Positions 33,185 to 41,807 of a stretch of DNA of 64,000 bases are shown piece after piece. The DNA is from Phenylobacterium sp. GTDB lineage: Bacteria; Pseudomonadota; Alphaproteobacteria; Caulobacterales; Caulobacteraceae. How positions within the stretch are numbered: the first letter of the stretch is position 1; each line of letters begins with the position of its first letter. The stretch covers positions 124,001 through 188,000 of the forward strand of contig NZ_JAUXXE010000071.1 of assembly GCF_030681155.1 (NCBI RefSeq), given 5' to 3'. The translations under genes and the position numbers were made by a program. The notes beneath the pieces are model-generated. The model saw only the letters and a list, made by a program, of their open reading frames with translations, was not told the DNA's origin and made no database searches.

Positions 33185-34003
33185 CTAAACCAGTTCCGCC
33201 GGCTTGATCCCAAGCTCCTTCAGCAAGGGCTCGGCATAGTCGACGCGGCCGGTCAGGGTCTTGGGATCCCCCGAGGCCAGCTGGTACACGGCCTCCGAAA
33301 TGAACTCGATCGGCTGCACCCGGTCCTTGGTGGCCTCGTTGATCAAGCCATGCACCGCGACGCCGGGCGTATCGACCAGCCCAGGCGAGACGACATTGAC
33401 CGCGATCCCGTCATCATAGACCTCGGAGGCCAAGCCGGTGCTGAACCGCTCCAGAGCGGCCTTGCACATGCCGTAGACCGTCCCGCCACGGCCGCCGCGA
33501 TAGGGCTTTTGCGGGTGGATGCCGGCCGGCGAGGATATGTTGACGATCCAGCCCTGCTTGCGCGCGCGCATGCCCGGCAGCACCAGCTGCGACAGGTGGA
33601 AGGGCGCATAGACCTGCACCTCCATCATCAGCTTGAAGCGCTTCTCGGGAAACTCCTCGACCGGGATAAAATAGGTGATGGCGGCGTTGTTGATCAGGAT
33701 ATCGATGGGGCCGAACGTGGCCTCGGCTTCCTCGACCAGACGCTCACGCTCGCTGGCTTGGGCCAGATCGGCCTTGATGAAAGCGGCATGGCCGCCGGCC
33801 TTTCGGATGCGCTCGACGGTGTCGTGAAGCGTGCCGGGCAACCGGCTCTCGCCGCTTTCGGCGGTCCGGGCGGACACCACCACCTTGGCGCCCTCCATCG
33901 CCAGGCGCGCGGCGATGGATTCGCCGATGCCTCGGCTAGCGCCGGTAACCAGGGCGACGCGGCCCTTCAACGGCCCATCAGCATTGATGCGGGCTTCGCT
34001 CAT
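33185..34003 (-). CDS. Short-chain dehydrogenase/reductase
   Basis: A classical SDR of 272 residues with the TGASRGIG cofactor loop (about residue 20), NNAA (about 108) and the catalytic Ser (NISSPAG) and Tyr-x-x-x-Lys (YGMCK). VVSARTAES after the second strand, with Arg, suggests NADP(H). The substrate is unknown. It is transcribed in the same direction as the dioxygenase gene upstream, 55 bases away, and may share its transcript. Confidence 0.88.
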   Translation of the reverse strand: MSEARINADGPLKGRVALVTGASRGIGESIAARLAMEGAKVVVSARTAESGESRLPGTLHDTVERIRKAGGHAAFIKADLAQASERERLVEEAEATFGPIDILINNAAITYFIPVEEFPEKRFKLMMEVQVYAPFHLSQLVLPGMRARKQGWIVNISSPAGIHPQKPYRGGRGGTVYGMCKAALERFSTGLASEVYDDGIAVNVVSPGLVDTPGVAVHGLINEATKDRVQPIEFISEAVYQLASGDPKTLTGRVDYAEPLLKELGIKPAELV

Positions 34004-34058
34004 CTCAAATCTCCCTAATGAAAGTCTTTGTTTTTAATTGGAATGGGCCGCCTGGCCC

Positions 34059-34940
34059 CTATTCGGCCGGCTCCCTTAGTCTGGAAACCGTACCGGCGCT
34101 CGCCCCTGCGGGCCAAGCGTCCACGGTCACGCGCCGCATATGGCGACGCTGGCCGGGATAGTCGTTGAGCGCGAAATGCCAGACCGAGCGGTTGTCCCAG
34201 AAGGCGACCGAACCGGCGGTCCAGGCGAACCTGCAGGTAAAGGCTTCATAGCGGGAATGCTCGAACAGGAAGTCGAGCAGCGCCTTGCTCTCGCGCTTGC
34301 TCCAGCCCTCGATCCGCATTGTGAAAGCGGGATTCACATAGAGCGCCTTGCGGCCGGTCTCCGGGTGGACCTTGACGATGGGGTGGATGAACTCCCCTAC
34401 CGCGCCCTCAGCCTCGACCACCTTCATGGTCTTGCGCTCCTGGGCCGAGTGGCCTTGGGATGAATACTCCCGCCCCGCCGAATGGACGCCGTTGAGCGTC
34501 TCCAGCGTCGCCTTCAGGCCTGGCGACAGCGCGTCATAGGCGGCCGCCTGGCTAGCGAACAGCGTGTCGCCGCCCCACTCCGGAATCTCGACCGCATAGA
34601 GGATCGACCCGATCGACGGCTTTTCGAGGAAGCTCATGTCGGAGTGCCAGCCGCCGCCGAAATTGACGCGGTCCTCGGGCTCCTTGACGATCTCCATCAC
34701 CTCCGGATGGCCTTCCATGCCGGCCACATATGGATGGATGTTCAGCGGTCCGAAGCGCCGGCCGAAGGCCAGTTGCTGCTCAGGCGAAAGGTGCTGGTCG
34801 CGGAAGAACACCACCTGATGCTCGACAAAGGCCTGGCGGATTTGGGCGATGACCTCGTCCGGCAGGTTCGCGCCGAGATCGACTCCGGAAATCTCAGCGC
34901 CGAGGGCGCCGGCCACCTTGCGGATCTTCAGAGCGGACAT
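34059..34940 (-). CDS. TauD/TfdA-family alpha-ketoglutarate-dependent dioxygenase
   Basis: The protein (293 residues from ATG 34940) has the Fe(II) triad of the TauD family: His and Asp in GWHSDMSF, and the distal His in VWHFALNDYPG. The 2-oxoglutarate-binding Arg lies in RRHMRRVTVDA. Such enzymes hydroxylate sulfonates, sulfates or phenoxyacetates. No sulfonate transporter adjoins it, so the substrate is open. GGGAGAT upstream fixes the start. An SDR gene follows on the same strand. Confidence 0.9.
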   Translation of the reverse strand: MSALKIRKVAGALGAEISGVDLGANLPDEVIAQIRQAFVEHQVVFFRDQHLSPEQQLAFGRRFGPLNIHPYVAGMEGHPEVMEIVKEPEDRVNFGGGWHSDMSFLEKPSIGSILYAVEIPEWGGDTLFASQAAAYDALSPGLKATLETLNGVHSAGREYSSQGHSAQERKTMKVVEAEGAVGEFIHPIVKVHPETGRKALYVNPAFTMRIEGWSKRESKALLDFLFEHSRYEAFTCRFAWTAGSVAFWDNRSVWHFALNDYPGQRRHMRRVTVDAWPAGASAGTVSRLREPAE

Positions 34941-35005
34941 CGTCTCATCTCCCTTGGCTGCCATGATCAAACATCGCATCGGCGCAAAGGGCGAGTCAGA
35001 AGCTC

Positions 35006-35392
35006 TCATTTCGGTTGCAGCAAATCCCACCGGTTTCCATAGAGGTCCTCGAACACCGCCACCGTCGCATAGACCTCGCGGCGCGGCGCCTCGAGAAACT
35101 TCACCCCCGCCGCGCTCATCCGCGCATGGTCGCCGTCGAAATCGTCGGTGTGCAGGAAGAAGCCGACCCGGCCTCCCGTCTGGTCGCCGATCCGCGCGGC
35201 CTGGACGTCGCCGACCGCCTTGGCCAACAAAAGCCCACCCTGGGATCCAGGCGGCGTCACCACCACCCAGCGTTTACCGCCCCCCATGTCGTCGTCACGG
35301 GTGAGGATGAAGCCAAGCTTATCGACATAGAAGCCGATCGCCTCGTCATAGTCGCGCACGACAAGGGTGCTGAGAGCGAGACTCTGGGTCAT
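35006..35392 (-). CDS. VOC-superfamily (glyoxalase-like) protein
   Basis: A 128-residue single-module vicinal-oxygen-chelate protein: LSTLVVRDYDEAIGFYVDKLGF at the start and VFEDLYGNRWDLLQ at the end, the usual paired beta-alpha-beta-beta-beta motifs. Members bind metal and act as glyoxalases, dioxygenases or resistance proteins; this one resembles the uncharacterised YaeR-like group. It lies upstream of the dioxygenase on the same strand. Confidence 0.85.
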   Translation of the reverse strand: MTQSLALSTLVVRDYDEAIGFYVDKLGFILTRDDDMGGGKRWVVVTPPGSQGGLLLAKAVGDVQAARIGDQTGGRVGFFLHTDDFDGDHARMSAAGVKFLEAPRREVYATVAVFEDLYGNRWDLLQPK

Positions 35393-35464
35393 TCGGTTAC
35401 CGTTGTGGTCTGGACGGGGCGGCTGCTCAAGGTAGAGTGCGCCGCATATTAGGGGGAGTTCTCA

Positions 35465-36829
35465 ATGCGTATTGTTCCGGCTTCAATCGCCGCCGCCGTC
35501 CTCAGCATGGCCGCGGTCAGCCCGGTGCTGGCCCAGACCGCTGCGCCAGCCAAGATTTCAGTCATTCACGCCGGCGCTTTGCTGGACAAGCCAGGCCAGG
35601 CGCCGCGCGGCGCCTCGACCATCGTGGTTCGCAACGGCAAGATCGAGTCCGTGCGCGATGGCTTCGTGACCCCGGAAGCCGCCGGCGTCGCCGGCGCCCC
35701 CGTGCTCGACCTGCGCGACCAGTTCGTGCTGCCGGGCCTGATCGACATGCACGTCCATATCTTCAGCGACGACGATAAGGTGCGCGGGCGCATGGAAGCC
35801 CCGACCCGCGATTACGAAGACAACATGGTCATCGGCATCGATAATGCTCGCCGTACGCTGGAAGCCGGTTTCACCACCATCCGCGACCTGGGTAGCGACA
35901 TCCATGCCGTCACCGCCCTGCGCGACGGCATCAATTCCGGCCTGTTGACCGGCCCGACCATCGTTCCGGCCGGACGGATGATCTCGATCAACGGCGGCCA
36001 TGGCGACGGTTCGAACAACTTGAACCGCGAACTGGCCCACATCGCCCACGAGAACTCGGAAAACCTCTGCAGCGGCGCTGACGACTGCCGACGCGCCGTG
36101 CGCTCGCAGATCTCGCAGGGCGCCGAGGTGATCAAGTTCGGCGCGACCGGCGGGGTGCTGTCCAATGTCGCCGGGGGCCTCGGCCAACAGCTCTTCGACG
36201 ACGAGATGAAGGCCATCGTCGACACCGCCCACATGTTCGGCCGCAAGGTCGCCGCCCACGCCCATGGCAAGGAAGGCATCGACGCAGCCCTGCGCGCCGG
36301 CGTCGATTCCATCGAACACGCGACCTATACCGACGACGCCACCCTGGCCCTGTTCAAGAAGACCGGCGCCTATCTGGTGCCGACCATGCTCGCCCCGCAG
36401 GCGGCGGTGAACCAGGGCCGCGCCGGCTCGCGCTCGGCTAACTCGCTCGCCAAGGCCGAGGAAGCCAACAAGGTCGCGTTCGCCAACCACGTCATCCAGT
36501 ACAAGTCCGGCGTGAAGATCGCCTTCGGCACCGACACCGGCGTCTCGGCGCACGGTGACAACGGTCAGGAGTTCAAGCTGATGGTCGACGCCGGCATGAG
36601 CCCGGCCGACGCCATCAAGACCGCCACGGTCAACGCCGCCGATCTGCTCGGCCGGTCCTCGACCCTGGGCACCCTGGAGCCAGGCAAGGACGCCGACATC
36701 GTCGCCGTCGCCAAAAGCCCGCTGAGCGACGTCACTCAGCTGGAACATCCGACCTTCGTGATGCATCGCGGCGTCGTCGCCAAGCAGGACGGCCAGCGTC
36801 AGGCCTTCCCGCCCAACGTCAACCCGTAG
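35465..36829 (+). CDS. Exported metal-dependent amidohydrolase (Xaa-Pro/Arg dipeptidase-like)
   Basis: A signal peptide (MRIVPASIAAAVLSMAAVSPVLAQ) precedes an amidohydrolase-superfamily domain of about 430 residues. The metal motif HVH lies in GLIDMHVHIF, a carboxylated-Lys candidate in EVIKFGATGGV, His in AAHAHGKEG and SIEHATYTDD, and Asp in FGTDTGV. This is the imidazolonepropionase-like subgroup, which includes Caulobacter enzymes that cleave dipeptides ending in Pro or Arg. Periplasmic dipeptide hydrolysis is likely; exact specificity is not visible. GGGGAG sets the start. Confidence 0.88.
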   Translation: MRIVPASIAAAVLSMAAVSPVLAQTAAPAKISVIHAGALLDKPGQAPRGASTIVVRNGKIESVRDGFVTPEAAGVAGAPVLDLRDQFVLPGLIDMHVHIFSDDDKVRGRMEAPTRDYEDNMVIGIDNARRTLEAGFTTIRDLGSDIHAVTALRDGINSGLLTGPTIVPAGRMISINGGHGDGSNNLNRELAHIAHENSENLCSGADDCRRAVRSQISQGAEVIKFGATGGVLSNVAGGLGQQLFDDEMKAIVDTAHMFGRKVAAHAHGKEGIDAALRAGVDSIEHATYTDDATLALFKKTGAYLVPTMLAPQAAVNQGRAGSRSANSLAKAEEANKVAFANHVIQYKSGVKIAFGTDTGVSAHGDNGQEFKLMVDAGMSPADAIKTATVNAADLLGRSSTLGTLEPGKDADIVAVAKSPLSDVTQLEHPTFVMHRGVVAKQDGQRQAFPPNVNP

Positions 36830-36865
36830 ACGATACGCGTAAAAGTTGCCATCGCGCCCAACTAG

Positions 36866-36887
36866 GCTAGGTTTCAGAAAACCTAGC
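36866..36887. promoter_or_regulatory. Perfect inverted repeat just upstream of the DUF805 gene
   Basis: GCTAGGTTT (36866-36874) and AAACCTAGC (36879-36887) are separated by four bases and end four bases before the ribosome-binding site of the DUF805 gene. It could be an operator, a leader hairpin, or the end of the amidohydrolase transcript. Confidence 0.45.
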
Positions 36888-36900
36888 TTGGGAGGGCTAG

Positions 36901-37320
36901 ATGGAGCTGATGTTCCAACCGATCCGTAAATATGCGGACTTCTCGGGACGAGCCCGCCGCAAGGAGTTCTGGCTCTTCGCGCTGCTCATCTTCCTGATCG
37001 AGATCGTCTTCATGGCGCTGATCAGCGCCGTCGGCGGCCAAGACCTGCTCATGGGCTACCCCGCCTCGGCCAACGTGCCGATGAGCGGGCCGCTCATGGC
37101 GGTGGCCCTGCTTCATTTCGCTGTAATGCTGGCGCTGCTGGTTCCCAGCCTGGCCGTGACCTTCCGCCGGCTGCACGACACCAACCGCAAGGGTTGGTGG
37201 ATCCTGCTGGGCTTCATCCCGCTGATCGGGCAGCTAGTGCTGTTTATCTTCTATCTGCTGGACGGCACGCCAGGCCCGAACCGCTTCGGACCGGACCCCA
37301 AGGGGCGCTCGTCTTCCTAG
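36901..37320 (+). CDS. DUF805 membrane protein
   Basis: A 139-residue protein with about four membrane helices and the DUF805 signatures: FSGRARRKEFWLFALL at the N-terminus, the RRLHDTNRKGWW loop, and a C-terminal DGTPGPNRFGPDPKG. These inner-membrane proteins are widespread and of unknown function. GGGAGGG precedes the ATG. It converges on chpT with a four-base overlap. Confidence 0.92.
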   Translation: MELMFQPIRKYADFSGRARRKEFWLFALLIFLIEIVFMALISAVGGQDLLMGYPASANVPMSGPLMAVALLHFAVMLALLVPSLAVTFRRLHDTNRKGWWILLGFIPLIGQLVLFIFYLLDGTPGPNRFGPDPKGRSSS

Positions 37321-37985
37321 GCCGGGACCGTCGCGGCGAAGGTCACCCGCTCGTCGCCGACGTCGGCGAAGATCCGCCCGCCGGCGTCCGTGGTGAACAG
37401 GTGGACATAGTAGGCCTGCACCCAGTGGCCGTGCAGGCCATCGCCCAGGCCTTCGCCGGCCAGGCCGCGCAGGACTTCGGGGCGTAGCCGCGCGCGCGGG
37501 CCGACGGCCTCCACGGCGATGGCGATCGACGCGCCTTCAGCGACGGCGCGGATGGTGGCGGTTCCGCCGGTCGGCAGCGCCGCGCCGCCCATCTGAGCCA
37601 GGTTCATCAGCAGGCGCGCGGCCGGTTTGTTCACCGCGCTCGCATCAACCTGCCAGTCGAGCTGGGCGCGCATGTGGTTGAAGACGCCCTGGGCCAGCTT
37701 GTGCAACTCGCGGGGGTCGAACGTCTCGGCCGAGGCCGAGGCCCCGAAAGCCACCCGCGTGAACGACAGCAGGTCGGTCAGCTTGCGCGCCGAACCCGCG
37801 ATCAGGTTCATCGCGTCTTCCTTCATGTCCTGGGCGCTGGGATCGTCCAGCAGGTCCAGGCCCGAGACGATGGCGCTGGCCGGACTGATGAAGTCGTGAC
37901 ACATGCGCGCGGCCAAGAAGGCCGCCACCTCTGCGGTGCGCGGCAGGGCCGCCGGGGTCGTCTCTGGTGTGTCGCCGTCCATCAT
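37317..37985 (-). CDS. chpT: ChpT histidine phosphotransfer protein
   Basis: The sequence has the ChpT dimerisation and histidine helix ARMCHDFISPASAIVSGLDLL (phospho-acceptor His), a second helix KEDAMNLIAGSARKLTDLLSFTRVAFGASASAE, and a degenerate ATPase-like domain without ATP-binding boxes. ChpT relays phosphate from the hybrid kinase CckA to CtrA and CpdR, the core of the Caulobacter cell-cycle phosphorelay. Tandem ATGs at 37985 and 37982 are both possible starts. Its presence strongly marks the source as an alphaproteobacterium near Caulobacter. Confidence 0.95.
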   Translation of the reverse strand: MMDGDTPETTPAALPRTAEVAAFLAARMCHDFISPASAIVSGLDLLDDPSAQDMKEDAMNLIAGSARKLTDLLSFTRVAFGASASAETFDPRELHKLAQGVFNHMRAQLDWQVDASAVNKPAARLLMNLAQMGGAALPTGGTATIRAVAEGASIAIAVEAVGPRARLRPEVLRGLAGEGLGDGLHGHWVQAYYVHLFTTDAGGRIFADVGDERVTFAATVPA

Positions 37986-38049
37986 CGCCTGCAACTTGGC
38001 CTGATTTGGCGCTTTGGCAAACGCGCCCCAGCACTCTAAGGAACCGGGC

Positions 38050-38247
38050 ATGAACGGTCCCGACCCCTTCCTCGAGCCCGGCGTGCTGGTCAAGCACCCG
38101 AGCCAGGACGATTGGGGACTGGGTCAGGTGCAGACGGTGGCGGGACACAAGGTGACGGTGAACTTCGAAAACGCAGGCAAACAGGTGATCGACGCCAACG
38201 TCGTGCGCCTGACTTTCATCGGCGAAGATCCGCGAGGCGCGCGATGA
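38050..38247 (+). CDS. DUF3553 small protein
   Basis: A 65-residue protein of the form FLEPGVLVKHPSQDDWGLGQVQ...GKQVIDANVVRLTF, typical of DUF3553, a small beta-barrel-like domain also seen at the ends of some helicases. AAGGA precedes ATG 38050. Its TGA overlaps the cysQ ATG (ATGA), so the two are translationally coupled. Divergent from chpT. Confidence 0.85.
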   Translation: MNGPDPFLEPGVLVKHPSQDDWGLGQVQTVAGHKVTVNFENAGKQVIDANVVRLTFIGEDPRGAR

Positions 38248-39005
38248 GCCGCGACATCGGCGCGGCCCTGGCCGACATCTGCGAAGAAGCCAGCGCCCTG
38301 ATTCTGCCCCTCTGGCGCACAGGCCTGACGGTCTTCTCCAAGGCTGATGAAAGCCCGGTGACCGAAGCCGACCGCCGGGGCGAAATCCTCATCGTCGAGC
38401 GCCTGACCGCCATGTTCCCCGACATTCCGATCGTGTCTGAAGAAGACGCCAGCGAGTTCGGCACGCCTGACGCCATCGGGCCGCGCTTTTTCCTGGTCGA
38501 TCCCGTCGATGGCACCAAGGCCTTCGTGCGCGGCGATCCCAACTTCACCGTAAATATCGGCCTGATCGAAAACGGCCGCCCTGTCGCGGGCGCCGTGACT
38601 GCGCCGGCCTCGGACGAAACCTGGTTCACCCAAGGCGGCCAGGCGATGAAACGCCAGATCGGCGGCGCGGCCGAGCCTGTCACCGTGCGTCCGTGGCCTA
38701 AGGGAGCGGCGGTCGCTCTGGTCAGCCACACGATGTCAGAAGAGACCGCGAAGAAGCTTGCGGACCAATATGGCTTCGACCTGCGCGAACCGATGGATTC
38801 CTCGATCAAGTTCTGCCGCTTGGCCGAAGGCGCGGCCGACATCTACCCGCGCCATGGACCCACCATGGAGTGGGATATCGCTGCCGGACATGCGGTGCTT
38901 CAAGCCGCGGGTGGCCAACTGAAGACGCCTGAGGGCGAGGATTTCGTCTACGGCAAGGCTGATGCGGGCTTCCGCAACGGGTGGTTCGTGGCGCGCGGCG
39001 GCTAG
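38244..39005 (+). CDS. cysQ: 3'(2'),5'-bisphosphate nucleotidase CysQ
   Basis: This inositol-monophosphatase-family enzyme removes the 3' phosphate of PAP/PAPS in sulfate assimilation. Metal motifs are seen at VTEADRRGE, SEEDAS (about residue 70), DPVDGTKAFVRG (about 87) and the C-terminal WDIAAGHAVL. Length (253 residues) and the TKAF-R pattern fit CysQ rather than inositol phosphatase. It overlaps the DUF3553 gene by four bases. Confidence 0.92.
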   Translation: MSRDIGAALADICEEASALILPLWRTGLTVFSKADESPVTEADRRGEILIVERLTAMFPDIPIVSEEDASEFGTPDAIGPRFFLVDPVDGTKAFVRGDPNFTVNIGLIENGRPVAGAVTAPASDETWFTQGGQAMKRQIGGAAEPVTVRPWPKGAAVALVSHTMSEETAKKLADQYGFDLREPMDSSIKFCRLAEGAADIYPRHGPTMEWDIAAGHAVLQAAGGQLKTPEGEDFVYGKADAGFRNGWFVARGG

Positions 39006-39193
39006 ACCGCTCGCAAGTCCAACGGGGGCGGAGCGGCAGGCGCCGAAGCCTGCACCGTCCCCAGCGCATCCTGGGCGTAAAGAGCCTGCTGGCCCGCGCC
39101 GATGAATAGGTAACCGGCGAACCCGAGGACAAAAGCGAACACCCCGATCCACATGAACGGGCGGACGATGTCGAACACGCTGAACTGAGCCAT
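39002..39193 (-). CDS. Small single-span membrane protein, hypothetical
   Basis: A 63-residue protein with one membrane helix (WIGVFAFVLGFAGYLFIGAG) and a tail rich in Ala and Pro. I do not recognise the family. AGGAAAG lies ahead of the ATG at 39193; the longer frame above it overlaps regulatory DNA and is unlikely. It converges on cysQ with a four-base overlap and diverges from the siderophore receptor gene. Confidence 0.6.
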   Translation of the reverse strand: MAQFSVFDIVRPFMWIGVFAFVLGFAGYLFIGAGQQALYAQDALGTVQASAPAAPPPLDLRAV

Positions 39194-39339
39194 GGACTTT
39201 CCTGGAACTGGCCGGAAGGACCTAAGGTGAACAGCGCAAACCGCCGGGGGTTGCGAGCCTCGCGCGACAAAGTTCGCGGTTTTATCGACCAGGGCGGTTC
39301 GGCGACAAGTTGCGACCAAATAGCCACACTCGCCACACT

Positions 39340-39354
39340 TGCGACTAATTCGCA
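39340..39354. promoter_or_regulatory. Candidate Fur box upstream of the siderophore receptor gene
   Basis: TGCGA-CTAAT-TCGCA is a palindrome followed by TT, giving a TTGCGAnTAATTCGCATT-like sequence close to common Fur sites. It lies 69 bases before the receptor start, in a 229-base divergent gap. Confidence 0.45.
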
Positions 39355-39422
39355 TTGCCAGCCCTAAACCATGTAACTAATAGCGCCTCTCAGTTTCATT
39401 CTCATCGAGGCGGGATATTCTC

Positions 39423-41720
39423 GTGGACAATCGACGGACGAGCGGCGTGCGCGCCTACGCTCGCAAAGCGCTGACCCCAGCCGCAGTGGCCGGCGTCGCG
39501 GGGCTGGCCTTCGCGCCGCAACTGGCTCTGGCGGACGACGCAGCGGCCGACGCCGCGACCGAAGTCTCCGGCGTCCAGGTCGAGGGCAAGGCCGCCCTGC
39601 AGCCCACCTCGCCGAAGTACACCTCGCAACTGCTCGACACCCCGCGCAACGTGACCGTGGTTCCGCGCGTGATCATCGAGCAGACGGCGGCGACCTCGCT
39701 GCAGGATATTCTGCAGACCTCGCCGGGCATCACCTTCGGCGCCGGCGAAGGCGGCCAGCCGCTCGCCGACCGCCCGTTCATCCGCGGCCAGGCCTCGGGC
39801 AACAACATCTTCGTCGACGGCGTGCGCGACTCTGGCGGACAGGTCCGCGAGGTCTTCAACCTGGAACAGATCGAAGTCATCAAGGGTCCGGACTCGGCCT
39901 ACAATGGCCGCGGCTCGGGCGGCGGCAGCATCAACCTGACGACCAAGCGCCCGAAGCTGGAAGAGCAGATCGACGTCTCGGCCCAGGTCGGCACCGACAG
40001 TTATCTGCGCGGCGCCATCGACGCCAACCTGCCCATCGGCGAAACCAGCGCCATCCGCATCAACCTGATGGGATCGCAGGGCGACATCCCCGGCCGCAAC
40101 GCCGTCGATTTCGACCGTTGGGGCGCGGCCATCGCCGCCGGCATCGGCATCGGCACCGATACCCGCGTGACGTTCAGCTACTACCACCTGACCGCCAACA
40201 ACATGCCGGACTACGGCGTGCCGCTGTACACCAAGACGCCCGGCGCCCCGCGCGCCAACGCCAGCGGCGTCCTGAATGTGCCGCGCGACTCGTTCTACGG
40301 CCTCACGGCGCGCGACTTCCAAAAGTCCGAAGCCGACATCGCCACCCTGATCACCGAGCACGATATCAACGACGCGATCACGTTCCGAAACGTGTTCCGC
40401 TATTCCAAGACCCTGAACGATTACCTGGTCACCAACCCCGGCGACGGCGGCGTGGCTCAGTTCGTAGCCGGCGAGTGGTGGATGAAGCGCGGGACCAAGT
40501 CGCGCTGGAACCAGACCACGACGGTCGCCAACGTCACCGACTTCTATGGCAAGTTCACCACCGGCGGCATCGAGCACAGCTATGATGTGGGCCTGGAGCT
40601 GTCGCGCGAGACCAACCGCAACGCCTCCTACCTGATCTACACGACGGCCGGTTCGGCCTGCCCGACGGGCTTCACGAACAACGTCACCGCCGCCGGCGTC
40701 GGCGATTGCACCCGCGTCTTCGCGCCGAACCCCAGCGATCCGTGGCAAGGCGTGGTCAATCGTCCTGACGCCTCGGTCAACTATACCCAGACGGTCGGCG
40801 TCTACGCCTTCGACACCATCTCGTTCGGCGACAAGTGGTTGCTGAACCTCGGCATCCGCCATGACGAATACTCGGTCAAAGGCCTCGATGTCGCGGTGAC
40901 CAGCGCCCTGGGCGTGCAGACCGGTACGACCCTGACGCCGCGCAAGGGCGACTGGAGCTTCACGAACTATCAGGTCGGTCTGGTCTACAAGCCGACCCCG
41001 AACGGCAGCGTCTACGCCTCCTACGGCACCTCCTCGACGCCGCCGACCATCAGCGGCGGCGATCAGAACGGCAGCTCCGGCAACGGCAGCGGCAACCTGA
41101 TCAACGTGCTGCTGGACCCGGAAGAAGTCACCTCGGCCGAAATCGGCGTGAAGTGGGCCTTCTTCCACGAGCGCCTCTCCACCTCGGCGGCGCTGTTCCA
41201 CATGACCCGCGAAAACGCGCAGGTCCTGGTCGACACCGGCATCTACGCCCAGGTCGGCGAGACCATGGTTCAAGGCCTCGAAATCGGCGTCACCGGACGG
41301 GTCACCCCCGCCTGGATGGTGTTCGGCGGCTATACCTACATGGACAGCGAACTGGTCCGCGGCGCGTTCAACGGCGTCAACCAAGGTGATCGCCTGGCCA
41401 ATACGCCGGAGCACTCCTTCAGCCTGTTCACCACCTACGACCTGACCGACGCCTTCAGCTTCGGCGGCGGCGCCTACTACGTCTCCGACAGCTACGGCGG
41501 CAACCAAGGCGGCGCAGGTGGCGGGGCCAATGCGGTCTTCGCCCCGGCCTACTGGCGCTTCGACGCCTATGCGTCCTACCGCTTCACCGACACGCTCAAT
41601 CTTCAGCTCAATGTGAAGAACGTCACAGACGAGGACTACATCGCCCGCACGAACGGTGTTCACCACGCTGATTACGGCCCCGGCCGTCAGGCGATCCTCA
41701 CCCTCAACGTCCGCTTCTAA
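39423..41720 (+). CDS. TonB-dependent catecholate siderophore receptor (Fiu-like)
   Basis: A 765-residue outer-membrane receptor. A signal region is followed by a plug domain (DTPRNVTVVPRVIIEQ, LQDILQTSPGITFGAGEGG, RPFIRGQ, EQIEVIKGPDSAYNGRGSGGGSINL). A 22-strand barrel ends in an aromatic residue (LTLNVRF). The plug is closest to Fiu-type monomeric catecholate receptors. The next gene, piuC, is the usual partner of Fiu. The GTG start follows GAGGCGGG. A Fur-like box upstream suggests control by iron. Confidence 0.92.
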   Translation: MDNRRTSGVRAYARKALTPAAVAGVAGLAFAPQLALADDAAADAATEVSGVQVEGKAALQPTSPKYTSQLLDTPRNVTVVPRVIIEQTAATSLQDILQTSPGITFGAGEGGQPLADRPFIRGQASGNNIFVDGVRDSGGQVREVFNLEQIEVIKGPDSAYNGRGSGGGSINLTTKRPKLEEQIDVSAQVGTDSYLRGAIDANLPIGETSAIRINLMGSQGDIPGRNAVDFDRWGAAIAAGIGIGTDTRVTFSYYHLTANNMPDYGVPLYTKTPGAPRANASGVLNVPRDSFYGLTARDFQKSEADIATLITEHDINDAITFRNVFRYSKTLNDYLVTNPGDGGVAQFVAGEWWMKRGTKSRWNQTTTVANVTDFYGKFTTGGIEHSYDVGLELSRETNRNASYLIYTTAGSACPTGFTNNVTAAGVGDCTRVFAPNPSDPWQGVVNRPDASVNYTQTVGVYAFDTISFGDKWLLNLGIRHDEYSVKGLDVAVTSALGVQTGTTLTPRKGDWSFTNYQVGLVYKPTPNGSVYASYGTSSTPPTISGGDQNGSSGNGSGNLINVLLDPEEVTSAEIGVKWAFFHERLSTSAALFHMTRENAQVLVDTGIYAQVGETMVQGLEIGVTGRVTPAWMVFGGYTYMDSELVRGAFNGVNQGDRLANTPEHSFSLFTTYDLTDAFSFGGGAYYVSDSYGGNQGGAGGGANAVFAPAYWRFDAYASYRFTDTLNLQLNVKNVTDEDYIARTNGVHHADYGPGRQAILTLNVRF

Positions 41721-41743
41721 CCTCCCCCCAGAGGAACGGACGC

Positions 41744-41772
41744 AAGGCCTCGCCCCCCCAGGGCGAGGCCTT
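41744..41772 (+). terminator. Intrinsic terminator after the receptor gene
   Basis: AAGGCCTCGCCC (41744-41755) pairs with GGGCGAGGCCTT (41761-41772) and is followed by TTCCTTT. Some read-through into piuC would be needed if both share one promoter. Confidence 0.8.
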
Positions 41773-41807
41773 TTCCTTTGGGAGCGCCCGCGCCTAAGGT
41801 CATCGCC

